Source: JAZNQL01 sp045531205 (GTDB lineage Bacteria > Bacillota > Clostridia > UMGS1883 > UMGS1540). Taken from it: DNA of 64,000 nucleotides. A model generated the notes under the pieces. That model saw only the letters and a program-made list of their open reading frames with translations, was not told the DNA's origin and ran no database searches. Below are positions 18,723-27,016 of the stretch, in pieces. The stretch spans positions 47,166 through 111,165 of the forward strand of contig JAZSDN010000042.1 of NCBI GenBank assembly GCA_045531205.1, read 5' to 3'. The position numbers and the translations under genes are program-made. How positions within the stretch are numbered: the first letter of the stretch is position 1; the number at the start of each line of letters is the position of its first letter.

Positions 18723-20279
18723 CTAAAAAGCTTCAAGGCTTTTAAGTCTGTCATTATAACTTTCAGCCTTTTTTTCACTTATAATAATATCAGTTTCAAT
18801 TTCGCAAGCCCTGAAAATTGCATCCTTCAAAAGCTTAAGATTATCTGCATCCAAAAGCTCACGGCATGTTACAAACTCATTGTGGTCTGCATATTCAAGA
18901 CAAAGTCTTTCGTTTTCCTCCGAAAGAATGGCATTTTCAAGAGCAAACGCTACTTGCAAATGGTTTTCCGTAAGCAGAGAAGTTTTAATGTCTGCCCATT
19001 TACGCTTTATAGCATCCAATGTGCCAGAAGACTTTACCTCTTCTTTTTGCACTTTAGAAGCTTCCTTTTTAAATTCAGGTGCAGGCTTTTCTGCACTCTT
19101 TTGAGCTTTTGCAGGAGCCGGAGCAACACCTCGCTTAACCGCAAGCTCAAGCTCGCCTATTCTGGCCGCTAAAGCCGAAGGGTCTGCATCAAAAATGGGG
19201 TTTATCATTTTTATAACTGCAATTTCAAATAAAACCCTTGCGTTAAACGAAAACTTTGCCGCCGCAGCAGTTTCCGAAACAAGTCTTATAATATTTATAA
19301 GCTGTTCCTGCGAAAAAAGCTTTGATACCGAAACAAATTTTTCAGCCTCTTCCTGCACCATGTCAAGCATTTTTGCGGCATCAGAGGTAAATTTGCATAA
19401 AAGCAGATTTCTTACATAGGCCGCAAAATCTTCAACAAACGAAGGGATATTTTTGCCCGAATCAACGTAATCTGTTATAACCTGCATTGCCTTTTCAGAG
19501 TCCTTCTCTGCAATAGCACAGGCAAGATAAGATAAAACTTCGGTATCAGTAACCCCTAAAAAAACAGAAATATCATCATAGGGAAGGTTACCGTCGCCAA
19601 TAGCTCTGCACTGGTCTAAAATACTTAAAGCATCACGCATCGAGCCGTCACCTTTTTCGGCAATAACACGAATACTTCTCGCATCAGGCTTTGCCCCTTC
19701 AGCTTGCATTATGCTTGTAAGCTGTTTTTCTATATCCGAGGTTGTAATTCTTTTAAAATCAAATCTCTGGCAACGCGAAAGAATGGTTGCAGGAACCTTA
19801 TGAGCCTCTGTTGTTGCAAGAATAAATCTTACATGCTCTGGAGGCTCTTCCAATATCTTTAAAAGTGCATTAAAAGCACTTTGAGAAAGCATATGAACTT
19901 CGTCTATAATATAAACCTTGGTATTAAGATGCGAGCCGCCAAAACGTGCCTCATCCCTTAAATCACGGATACTGTCAACACCTGTATTTGATGCAGCATC
20001 TATTTCGGTAATATCAAAAATCGAGCCGTCTAAAATCCCCTTGCAGTGCTCACATTCATTACAAGGATTTCCGTCTTGTGGATTTTGACAGTTTATTGCA
20101 CGGCTTAAAATTCTTGCAGTAGAGGTTTTACCTGTACCGCGAAGACCGCAGAACAAATAGGCATGACCTACCCTTGATGACTTAACTTCGTTTTTAAGGG
20201 TTTTTGTAATATGCTCCTGCCCTACAACCTGGTCAAAAATAAGCGGTCGCCATTTTCGGTATAATGCCTGATAAGCCAT
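18723..20279 (-). CDS. dnaX: DNA polymerase III subunits gamma/tau
   Basis: 518 residues from MAYQALYRKWRP. The frame is open 14 codons further upstream, but AAAGGAGG sits just before ATG 20279. Walker A GLRGTGKTSTARIL near residue 45, zinc-binding cysteines (CQNPQDGNPCNECEHC) and IIDEVHMLS mark the clamp loader ATPase. The C-terminal third (after residue 375) is the variable tau-like part. SRP RNA lies immediately upstream. Confidence 0.96.
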   Translation of the reverse strand: MAYQALYRKWRPLIFDQVVGQEHITKTLKNEVKSSRVGHAYLFCGLRGTGKTSTARILSRAINCQNPQDGNPCNECEHCKGILDGSIFDITEIDAASNTGVDSIRDLRDEARFGGSHLNTKVYIIDEVHMLSQSAFNALLKILEEPPEHVRFILATTEAHKVPATILSRCQRFDFKRITTSDIEKQLTSIMQAEGAKPDARSIRVIAEKGDGSMRDALSILDQCRAIGDGNLPYDDISVFLGVTDTEVLSYLACAIAEKDSEKAMQVITDYVDSGKNIPSFVEDFAAYVRNLLLCKFTSDAAKMLDMVQEEAEKFVSVSKLFSQEQLINIIRLVSETAAAAKFSFNARVLFEIAVIKMINPIFDADPSALAARIGELELAVKRGVAPAPAKAQKSAEKPAPEFKKEASKVQKEEVKSSGTLDAIKRKWADIKTSLLTENHLQVAFALENAILSEENERLCLEYADHNEFVTCRELLDADNLKLLKDAIFRACEIETDIIISEKKAESYNDRLKSLEAF

Positions 20280-20302
20280 ATTGGGTAAGCCTCCTTTGTA
20301 AC

Positions 20303-20579
20303 TAAAATAAAAGTCGTACACCCCTTCTTCGAAATATTCCTACATACGGTTTCAATGCGGCTTGCTCTTGCCGGGCTGTCTTGCGGCACACACAGAATAC
20401 CGCTTATCGCTGCTCGGTTCCCCGCCTGACGAGGTTCACGGGCCCATGTTGCGCAAGGACCGGCCGTCAACACCGCCCACAAAGGCCTGCTACACAGGAA
20501 TACACCTTAGAAAGGGAGTTTGCCCCCGCTATAGCGGATTGCGGGTACAAGGCACCGCTAACTCCCCAGCTAGTACGAC
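20303..20579 (-). ncRNA. ffs: Signal recognition particle RNA, large bacterial type
   Basis: About 267 nt from 20579 to 20313. The two ends pair (GTCGTAC with GTACGAC), closing helix 5. Read on the minus strand, the conserved stem-tip domain has GTCAGG...GGGAACC...AGCAGC around 20400-20440, and the Alu-like 5' part has GGGGAGTTAGCGGTGCC. A T-rich tail at 20312-20303 ends transcription. Promoter on the minus strand: TTGAAT at 20614-20609, 17-base spacer, TATAAT at 20591-20586. Position upstream of dnaX matches Bacillus scr. Confidence 0.93.
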
Positions 20580-20641
20580 TTACTTATTATACACCATTTT
20601 TAAAATTTATTCAATATAAAAAACAAAAAATTAAAAAAAAC

Positions 20642-20670
20642 TTGACAAAAGGCATTAAATTTAGTATAAT
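20642..20670 (+). promoter_or_regulatory. Strong promoter for the tRNA-Trp locus
   Basis: TTGACA at 20642-20647, 17-base spacer, TATAAT at 20665-20670. It faces the truncated tRNA and probably also drives the complete tRNA-Trp 90 bases downstream. Confidence 0.88.
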
Positions 20671-20687
20671 AATGCCCGTAGCAAAAT

Positions 20688-20728
20688 AGGGGTATAGTTC
20701 AGCTGGTAGAGCAACGGTCTCCAAAACC
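20688..20728 (+). pseudogene. tRNA-Trp 5' half, interrupted in the anticodon arm
   Basis: Acceptor 5' strand AGGGGTA, a normal D arm and the anticodon loop CTCCAAA (anticodon CCA) are intact, then the sequence departs from tRNA after AAAACC. The T arm and acceptor 3' strand are missing. It directly follows the strong promoter, so it looks like the original host tRNA-Trp, cut by integration. Confidence 0.8.
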
Positions 20729-20738
20729 CCGTGCCTAC
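20715..20738 (+). other. Candidate attachment core, left end of element 1
   Basis: GGTCTCCAAAACC of the broken tRNA followed by CCGTGCC. A near copy (GTCTCCAAAGCCGTGTCC) lies at 54951-54968. The shared stretch is the presumed integrase crossover region. Confidence 0.6.
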
Positions 20739-20758
20739 AATTGAATATATTGCTCTTT

Positions 20759-20832
20759 AGGGGTATGATGTAATGGTAACATGCCGGTCTCCAAAACCGT
20801 TCTTGAGGGTTCGAGTCCTTCTACCCCTGCCA
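20759..20832 (+). tRNA. tRNA-Trp (CCA), element-borne copy 1
   Basis: Complete cloverleaf: acceptor AGGGGTA/TACCCCT, D stem ATGT/ACAT, anticodon loop CTCCAAA, T loop TTCGAGT, encoded CCA. The outermost anticodon-stem pair is C-U. Its D arm differs from the broken tRNA upstream. It lies inside the left end of element 1 and would replace the lost function. Confidence 0.88.
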
Positions 20833-20839
20833 ATATATT

Positions 20840-20873
20840 TGGCTCAAACACTGGGTTTGAGCCATTTTTTATT
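20840..20873 (+). terminator. Terminator after tRNA-Trp copy 1
   Basis: Stem TGGCTCAAAC/GTTTGAGCCA (20840-20849 and 20855-20864) followed by TTTTTTATT. A copy follows the second tRNA-Trp. Confidence 0.9.
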
Positions 20874-21183
20874 GTCAAAACTCGAGAGCAGTAATCTTCA
20901 GTTTTTTGAGCATCAATTCTGATTTTCTTCGAAAATATTTCACGGCGCGTGGTCTTTTGATTCAGACATTTTTGCCCGAAATGAGCATCAATTTCGCATG
21001 CGGTCGCATCCGTTTCTAACGATTCCGTCTGCTACATCATCATTTTAGCATCACTTGATTTCGGCAATTCCGCCGATTTCGGTTGTAGAGAGCAATTCTG
21101 CGAGAATATTTTTAATTCTCGCAGATATTTTTTTGTCCAAATACAATTCGGCTTTTCTTTGGTTACTGTATATTAAAATTTGA
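20874..21183. other. Non-coding left-arm region of element 1
   Basis: 310 bases without a gene. It holds three GCATCA repeats (20910-20916, 20985-20991, 21048-21054), several hairpins, and a block from about 20975 to 21130 that is nearly identical to 55250-55410 in element 2. Probably the integrase-binding arm of the attachment region. Confidence 0.55.
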
Positions 21184-21213
21184 TACACCCTGAGTTTAAA
21201 TTCCCAGGGTGTA
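21184..21213 (-). terminator. Hairpin after integrase 1
   Basis: TACACCCTG/CAGGGTGTA stem (21184-21192 and 21205-21213), 20 bases after the integrase stop. The T-run is weak. Confidence 0.55.
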
Positions 21214-21232
21214 TTTTGGTGTTTCAGATTCT

Positions 21233-22447
21233 TTATATTTCGAATCCATCTGTGATTCCATTCAGCCTTGAGGTGTCCTTCTTTACATAGTACATCTCAG
21301 TTATCTGTGATGTCGTGTGTCCGAGTATGTCTGCCACTTGCTTTGGGCTGAGTACTTTGATGCTACCATCAGGTTGTTTCACTCCGTTTACTAAGTTGGT
21401 TGCAAAGGTGTGCCTTAGCGAGTGCAGCCCTTTTCTTTCTATCCCTGCAGAATCCAGGATTCTATAGAATCTCTTTCGGAAGTTCACCGGCTTTGTGAAG
21501 TTGCCATGCTCATCGCATATCAGCGGCGTATCCTCTCCGAAGTAGTATTCTGCTCTAAGCTCTTTTATCGCCTCTATCGCGGCATCATTCAGTGGTGCGG
21601 TGCGATTGCTTGTCAGCGTCTTTGTTTTACCCACCTTGGCTGATTTTCCGCCTGTAGCTTTGGTGCCTTCTCGGTTGTATACTTCTTTCATCGAGTTTTG
21701 GATTTTCATTTGCCTTTTCTCGATGTCGATATCTCGGTTATTTACCGCTAGTATCTCGCCAGGCCTTGCTCCTGTGTTGAGCATTAGGATATATGCGGCA
21801 GCTTGTTGGTGCTTTCGTTCTCCGTTTGAGTATGTGGCGTAGGCTTCTTCCTTGAACTTTTTGAGTTCATTCGGATCGAGTATGGTTATTGTCTCGCATT
21901 CAGGCAGTAGTTCCTTACCTTGTGCTGACAGGAAGTTTGGCTTTTTTATCATTTCCACATTATCCATTGGGTTCTTGCTTATCATTGCTTCGAGGTACAT
22001 TGTCCTGAAGTATTCGTTTAGGAGTACATAGGCTTTCTTTACTGTTGAGAAGGATAATCCTTTGTTCATCCAGTGATTCAGCAGATTTTTTATATCCGCT
22101 GCTACGATGTCACCGACTACCTTATCTCCGAGTATGGGATATACCTGATTTATTGCCGTACATTCGCATCTGTCGTATGTCGTTTGTTCTACTGCAGGGA
22201 ATTTGAATATCTCAAGCCAATTCTGCATGCTGTCCTTGAGCAATTTCTTGCTTTCGTCAGACAGTTCGACCTGATTCTCGAATTCCGCAATGTAGGCGGT
22301 GATTTTCTTGTTGGCTTCCTGTTTGGTAGTTCCTGAGAAGGATTTCCTTTTGCGGTTGCCTTGCTCGTCCATGTACCATACGACTCCGCCCCAACGACCG
22401 TCTGTTCTTTTGAACACATTTCCGTTTGTAAGTAGCTTTCTCTGCAT
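21233..22447 (-). CDS. Tyrosine integrase of element 1
   Basis: 404 residues from MQRKLLTNGNVFKRTDG; the frame is open further upstream but GGAAGTGAG lies before ATG 22447 and the length then equals integrase 2. Arm-binding AP2-like N-terminus, SAM-like core domain, then catalytic domain with LNTGARPGEIL (Arg), LHSLRHTFATNL (His-x-x-Arg), ILGHTTSQITEMYY (His and Tyr nucleophile). Similar to phage and ICE integrases such as that of Tn916. Close paralogue of the gene at 57402-58616. Confidence 0.93.
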   Translation of the reverse strand: MQRKLLTNGNVFKRTDGRWGGVVWYMDEQGNRKRKSFSGTTKQEANKKITAYIAEFENQVELSDESKKLLKDSMQNWLEIFKFPAVEQTTYDRCECTAINQVYPILGDKVVGDIVAADIKNLLNHWMNKGLSFSTVKKAYVLLNEYFRTMYLEAMISKNPMDNVEMIKKPNFLSAQGKELLPECETITILDPNELKKFKEEAYATYSNGERKHQQAAAYILMLNTGARPGEILAVNNRDIDIEKRQMKIQNSMKEVYNREGTKATGGKSAKVGKTKTLTSNRTAPLNDAAIEAIKELRAEYYFGEDTPLICDEHGNFTKPVNFRKRFYRILDSAGIERKGLHSLRHTFATNLVNGVKQPDGSIKVLSPKQVADILGHTTSQITEMYYVKKDTSRLNGITDGFEI

Positions 22448-22637
22448 TATCTCACTTCCTTTATTTTGTATTACCATTTTGGCAACACAAACAATACCGT
22501 AAAGACCGTTACAAGTCAAGCGGTTTTGGCAAACAAATCTGCAAAGAATTTCAAAAGACATATAACAGTAATTTTATTGATATATAGTAAAAATTAAAGC
22601 TGTTTTATTTTGTGATGGTATTATCATTAAAAAAATA

Positions 22638-24041
22638 GGCTCTATAATAAAAGTTGGGGTAACCAAGTAGAGCCTACGAAAAAATAATAAAAAAGGTAGA
22701 GCATATTTGGAAGAAATCCGTTAAAATGGAAATGACGAGTAACCATGAACGGAGAACCAAATATGCTCTACAAACATTTTACAGAAAAACTTCTCGGATT
22801 GCAAGGGTTAAATATCACAAATATCGAGGAAAACGAAAAAAACATCTCAATATACGCAGAGTTGGAACGAAAAGAACATATATGTATCTGTTGCGGAGCG
22901 GTAACGGATATGATTCACGACTACTGCACACAAGTAATCAAAGACATCTCGGCTTTCGGCAAGCTTGTAAATATCGTTTTACGAAAGCGAAGGTATCGAT
23001 GTACTTGCTGTGGTAAAAGATTTTTTGAAGAAAATACATTTCTTCCTAAATATCATAGAATGACTAATCGTCTTGCAGCTTTTGTGATAGATAAACTCCG
23101 CGATGAACGCTCTTTCACAAGTGTAGCAAAAGAGGTTAACCTTTCGGTATCTACTGTTATCCGTATGTTTGATATCATCTCTTATCCTAAAGCCAAACTG
23201 AATACAGCTTTATCCGTTGACGAATTTAAAGGAAACACAAACGGCGAAAAATACCAATGCATTTTAACAGATCCTATCAACAAGGTTGTTTTAGATATAT
23301 TACCCGAGCGATACGGACACTATTTAACCAAATACTTTAAAAGCATACCACGAGAGGAACGGAAACAAGTAAAATACTTCGTAAGTGATATGTGGAGAAC
23401 ATATGCCGATACTGCCAATGTATGGTTTAAAGATGCAACTCTGATAATAGATAAATACCACTGGATAAGGCAAGCTATATGGGCATTTGAAAACATCCGA
23501 AAAAAAGAGCAAAAGAATCTTAGTCCCGAGCTTCGCAAATATTTCAAACGATCAAAGTCTCTGCTGATAAAGCGATATGATAAGCTCAAAGAAGAGCAAA
23601 GACAACAGGTTGATGTGATGCTTTACTATTCTGCAAACATAAGCCGCGCTTATTGGTACAAAGAAGAATTCTTGAAAATATTAACTCACAAAGAACCGGA
23701 ATTAGCTCAAAATGCATTGGCAGAATGGGTGAAAAACGCGGAGCATTGCGGAATATTGCCGTTTGAAAAATGTGCTGATACTATTCGCAATTGGTATACA
23801 GGTATCACAAACTCTTTTTCTACCTCAATCACCAACGGCTTTACTGAAGGCTGTAACAACAAGATTAAAGTTCTTAAACGTAACGCGTACGGTTACAAGA
23901 ATTTCAATAGATTCAGAAACCGTATTTTACATATATTTTCCCATCAGCAGCTTCATAATCAACAAGCAGTCGTCTGATGACGACTGCCTGCCTAATCACT
24001 TTTTCATTTTAACTCTTTACCCCAACTATTGACAAAGAGCC
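22638..24041 (+). mobile_element. Intact ISL3-family insertion sequence
   Basis: 1404 bp with 25-bp terminal inverted repeats beginning GGCTCT and ending TTGGGGTAA (22638-22662; 24017-24041, 21 of 25 or so matching). An exact 8-bp target duplication AAAAAATA flanks it (22630-22637 and 24042-24049), the length expected for ISL3. The target is A/T-rich, so the duplication is suggestive on its own but fits with the repeats. Confidence 0.9.
22763..23977 (+). CDS. ISL3-family transposase
   Basis: 404 residues from MLYKHFTEKLLGLQG; GGAG 10 bases before ATG 22763 favours this over an ATG six codons earlier. N-terminal zinc-finger cysteines (CICCG and CTCCGKRF), HTH near residue 110, and a DDE domain with LSVDEFKG, YFVSDMWRTYAD and a late TEGCNNKIKVLKR. 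The frame is intact, so the IS may be active. Confidence 0.93.
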   Translation: MLYKHFTEKLLGLQGLNITNIEENEKNISIYAELERKEHICICCGAVTDMIHDYCTQVIKDISAFGKLVNIVLRKRRYRCTCCGKRFFEENTFLPKYHRMTNRLAAFVIDKLRDERSFTSVAKEVNLSVSTVIRMFDIISYPKAKLNTALSVDEFKGNTNGEKYQCILTDPINKVVLDILPERYGHYLTKYFKSIPREERKQVKYFVSDMWRTYADTANVWFKDATLIIDKYHWIRQAIWAFENIRKKEQKNLSPELRKYFKRSKSLLIKRYDKLKEEQRQQVDVMLYYSANISRAYWYKEEFLKILTHKEPELAQNALAEWVKNAEHCGILPFEKCADTIRNWYTGITNSFSTSITNGFTEGCNNKIKVLKRNAYGYKNFNRFRNRILHIFSHQQLHNQQAVV

Positions 24042-24082
24042 AAAAAATAAAAGCATAGCGCAGTTAATAAAAATTAACTTTA

Positions 24083-24295
24083 CTATACTTTAATTTTTAG
24101 CACGATTTTTAAAAATTTTTTGGTAACAGTTTTTATTGAAATGCCCGTTTTTAAGGGCATTTCAAGCGGCTCATAAAATGAACATTTTCCGTTTTTCCAA
24201 CAGCTTATATACGGACAAGCTTCTGATCGCTTGTCCAGTTCGTAACTATCTTTACCTGTTTTGCATCTTGGACATATCTGTTTTTTCCAAATCAT
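24083..24295 (-). CDS. Small cysteine-rich protein, unknown
   Basis: 70 residues from MIWKKQICPRCKTG; AAAGGAGG 8 bases before this ATG decides the start. Six cysteines (CPRC, CPYISC, C) suggest a zinc-binding fold. Last gene of the surface-fibre cluster, 32 bases after a DUF3789-like gene. Function unknown. Confidence 0.6.
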   Translation of the reverse strand: MIWKKQICPRCKTGKDSYELDKRSEACPYISCWKNGKCSFYEPLEMPLKTGISIKTVTKKFLKIVLKIKV

Positions 24296-24327
24296 ATCGC
24301 CGCCTCCTTTGCTGTTAATTTTCAAGG

Positions 24328-24429
24328 TTACCTTTCATCATCCCGACCTGCAACTGCTAACGCACAGTACATTGCTACAACAGAAAAAACTGCAACTATT
24401 CCAGCTATGATTCCAATAATAGTTTTCAT
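24328..24429 (-). CDS. 33-residue membrane peptide, DUF3789-like
   Basis: MKTIIGIIAGIVAVFSVVAM then a short charged end GRDDER: one membrane segment. AAAGGA lies 8-9 bases before the ATG. Such tiny proteins (DUF3789) are frequent in Firmicutes mobile elements; function unknown. Too short for usual gene calling. Confidence 0.65.
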   Translation of the reverse strand: MKTIIGIIAGIVAVFSVVAMYCALAVAGRDDER

Positions 24430-24467
24430 AAATCTTGTCCTTTCTTTTTCAATTTTCTCTATTGTGC

Positions 24468-25049
24468 TTAGCTCTGGTCAGCATTTTTATTGCAAAATAG
24501 AGTAACTCGTGTTTTTCCACTATATGTACAAGTATAGAGTACTAAATCATATCCACTATTTTGAACTTTCTCAACATCAGTTGGTTTTAGTACTTCCATT
24601 CTCGCAACACTATATGTATGCTTATTCTTGCTTGTGTCTGTGAGAATGATTTCATCACCTATGTTGAGACTAGAGAGATTCCCAAAATGTTTTTTATAGT
24701 TATGAGCTGCAATTACTATATCGTCTGTATTGATACTACCAAATTGACGACATGGAGCAATTTTCAAACGCGCATAATCCCATTCTGATAACACGGGTAA
24801 TTCTATTTCTATTTTAGGAATTTCAATAAATCCAATGTATTCATAACCATTTATATCAATTGTTATCTCATCGGAATCATTAGTTTCGTTATTATTCAGT
24901 TCACTGTTTTCCAAAGCACTCAATACATTCTCAGTTTCCTTATAAGACTGTTGTTCCTGATAATTATTATATAAAAATAGGCTTAGTGCTGAACAAATCA
25001 GCACTAAGCCAAATATAACAAATATAGTGCCTATCCTACGAATATTCAT
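24468..25049 (-). CDS. Sortase
   Basis: 193 residues from MNIRRIGTIF, with an N-terminal membrane anchor (residues 5-25). The sortase fold shows the catalytic His in VIAAHNYKKHFGNL, Cys in LVLYTCTYSG, and Arg in GKTRVTLF. The start codon overlaps the stop of the upstream surface-protein gene (TAATG). Its partner is most likely that protein, which ends in an LIQTGQLNWP sorting signal. Resembles small sortases linked to single substrates. Confidence 0.88.
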   Translation of the reverse strand: MNIRRIGTIFVIFGLVLICSALSLFLYNNYQEQQSYKETENVLSALENSELNNNETNDSDEITIDINGYEYIGFIEIPKIEIELPVLSEWDYARLKIAPCRQFGSINTDDIVIAAHNYKKHFGNLSSLNIGDEIILTDTSKNKHTYSVARMEVLKPTDVEKVQNSGYDLVLYTCTYSGKTRVTLFCNKNADQS

Positions 25050-26428
25050 TATGATTTTTTCCTTTTTTTTAGTATAAGAAATAGGCCAGAAAGAAGGATA
25101 AGAAGACCTATTCCACCCAAAACAGGAATCGGCCAATTTAATTGTCCGGTTTGGATCAAAATGGCACTATTAGTTATATTTACTACATCGCCTGTTACTT
25201 TATAATACGGTGTGTATCCCTTCGGAATATTGACTTCTACAACCTTCCAATCTCCATGAGGGGAAAGATTATCCCATGTGTATGTCCAATTATTCCATTC
25301 TCCTAAATGTACTGTTTCGATTCCTTCTGCGCCGTTATATAGCTGAACAGTTACGCTGTCAGGTCTGTTACCTTCATCACTGTCATTCCATATCTTATTT
25401 ACTGTCAGCTTTACAGGTTCTCCTTCATCTGGCACCGAAACCTCTGGCGGTGTATCAGTACCAGGTTCAGGATCATTTATAGGAGGATTATCTTCCTTTA
25501 CATCGGGATCATCTTTGGGATCAGTTCCGGGCTTATCTTCCGGATCCTCTTCAGGTGGATTTGGTGGTTTTGGTGTATCAGACTTTTCAACATTGGTTAT
25601 TATTGTTGTATTTCCGGTTGTCGAATACTTCGCAGTATAACCATCCGGAACATCTGCTTCTTTTACACTCCATTTTGCCAACCTGCTTAATTTACTCCAT
25701 GTGTACATCCATTGATTTTCTGCATTTAATTCAATTGTTTCGTGGACTTTACCATTTTTGAGGAGGTTAACTGTAATGCTTTCTGGTCTGTCTTTACCGT
25801 CATCTTCCCAGAGTTTTCTAACGGTTAATTGACTGTTGTTTGTAGATGGTCCTGATGGTCGGTCGAATGCTTCGACAACGAAAATCCAATCAACCTCTCC
25901 TATTCTGTTAGCATAACGATTATCCAATTCTATAGGAACAGTTAATTCAACTTTTATCGTAGTAGATTCATTTCGATTAAACTGTCCCAATAAAGTGTTC
26001 TCAGATAGTTGGTTTTCCTTATCAGGTGAACCTTCGAAAATCAGTTTATCGCCATTCCATACTTTCATGGAAAGTTGCGAGAGAAAATCGTTCATAGACT
26101 CCAAAGTTTCTTCACCATTTACAACTATCTCGCTGATAGGATTACTTTCATCATGTGATTTTGCTCGAATATATACCTTTATGTAGTCACAATCCGTTGC
26201 AGTGTTTTTTACAGTTATAGTTTCTGTTAAAACATCACCCGGCATTACGTTTTTGAAGTTCCGGAAGAGGTCTGTTTGTGAATAAATGCTTCCTGCACCA
26301 AAGTCGAACAAATCCTTTTTTCCTTTGTATGCAATCGTATGATTTTCCGCAAAAACAGGCAAGACAAAATTTAATGTCAAGACAAATGTAAGCAGAAAAT
26401 ATAACATTCTTTTACTTTTTAAATGCAT
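25049..26428 (-). CDS. CnaB surface protein with sortase sorting signal
   Basis: 459 residues. Signal peptide 1-28; a TasA/camelysin-like region (residues about 30-200); two CnaB isopeptide-type domains (about 200-283 and 345-425) separated by a Pro/Asp/Glu linker; C-terminal signal LIQTGQLNWP, membrane helix and KKRKKS tail. The motif has Ile where LPxTG has Pro. Directly upstream of its probable sortase. It may anchor the TasA-like fibre to the wall. Confidence 0.85.
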   Translation of the reverse strand: MHLKSKRMLYFLLTFVLTLNFVLPVFAENHTIAYKGKKDLFDFGAGSIYSQTDLFRNFKNVMPGDVLTETITVKNTATDCDYIKVYIRAKSHDESNPISEIVVNGEETLESMNDFLSQLSMKVWNGDKLIFEGSPDKENQLSENTLLGQFNRNESTTIKVELTVPIELDNRYANRIGEVDWIFVVEAFDRPSGPSTNNSQLTVRKLWEDDGKDRPESITVNLLKNGKVHETIELNAENQWMYTWSKLSRLAKWSVKEADVPDGYTAKYSTTGNTTIITNVEKSDTPKPPNPPEEDPEDKPGTDPKDDPDVKEDNPPINDPEPGTDTPPEVSVPDEGEPVKLTVNKIWNDSDEGNRPDSVTVQLYNGAEGIETVHLGEWNNWTYTWDNLSPHGDWKVVEVNIPKGYTPYYKVTGDVVNITNSAILIQTGQLNWPIPVLGGIGLLILLSGLFLILKKRKKS

Positions 26429-26440
26429 TTTATTTCCTCC

Positions 26441-27016
26441 TTACTTACTTATCTGACCGTTGGTAACTGTTACACCCCAACTACTTTCTACTGCCTTTGT
26501 GGGTTTGCTTTGTATTGCAGATGCTAGGATTTCCACGCTAAGGCCGTAACCTTCCAAACCGCTTCCTTTAATGCTACAGTTTTCAATTAAAACTCCCGTT
26601 TCCTTCTGAGGAGAAACTGGCTTAGTGTAATAATAAAATCCATTTTTCTCAAGCCAGTCAGAATTATTTATGGTAATTGTATAATCCTTATCCTTTTGAG
26701 GCTCCATAGCGTATACATTACCTGCAGAATCTTTCCATGTTACAATTATAGCAGCACGAATGTAACTTTCTGTATCTCCGGTATTTAATACACGTACATT
26801 TGATTTGTCTACACTTGTACCATTTATAAATTTCTCTTCTACAACCTCACAAGCAACATTGGAATAATTAAAAGTGTTTTTTACTGAATCCGTCCGTGTA
26901 ACTAAAAATGCCAATGTAGAGCCTGCCACAGCAGCAAAAATCGAAACTAATACAACGAGTATTATGCTTTTATTAAATCTTTGTTGTCTTCTTCTTGCGT
27001 GTTTGCCTCTACTCAT
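26441..27016 (-). CDS. TasA/CalY-like SipW-dependent secreted protein 5
   Basis: 191 residues from MSRGKHARRRQQ, chosen because GAGGAGG precedes this ATG. It starts inside the end of the adhesin gene (ATGAGTAG). The signal region has a basic stretch, a hydrophobic core and AGSTLAFLVTRTD, the SipW-type cleavage pattern. The mature part has the TasA-like N-terminal FNYSNVACEVVEE. Predicted cell-surface fibre component. Confidence 0.78.
   Translation of the reverse strand: MSRGKHARRRQQRFNKSIILVVLVSIFAAVAGSTLAFLVTRTDSVKNTFNYSNVACEVVEEKFINGTSVDKSNVRVLNTGDTESYIRAAIIVTWKDSAGNVYAMEPQKDKDYTITINNSDWLEKNGFYYYTKPVSPQKETGVLIENCSIKGSGLEGYGLSVEILASAIQSKPTKAVESSWGVTVTNGQISK

Noticed and set aside
20222..20689. 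Several open frames on both strands around 20.2-20.7 kb
   Set aside because: They lie within the SRP RNA gene and the tRNA promoter; end pairing, promoter and U-tail show a structural RNA.
20688..20760. A complete first tRNA-Trp at 20688
   Set aside because: Only the 5' half matches; no T arm or acceptor 3' strand follows.
20910..21054. GCATCA repeats as a CRISPR array
   Set aside because: Seven bases, uneven spacing, no longer repeat and no cas genes.
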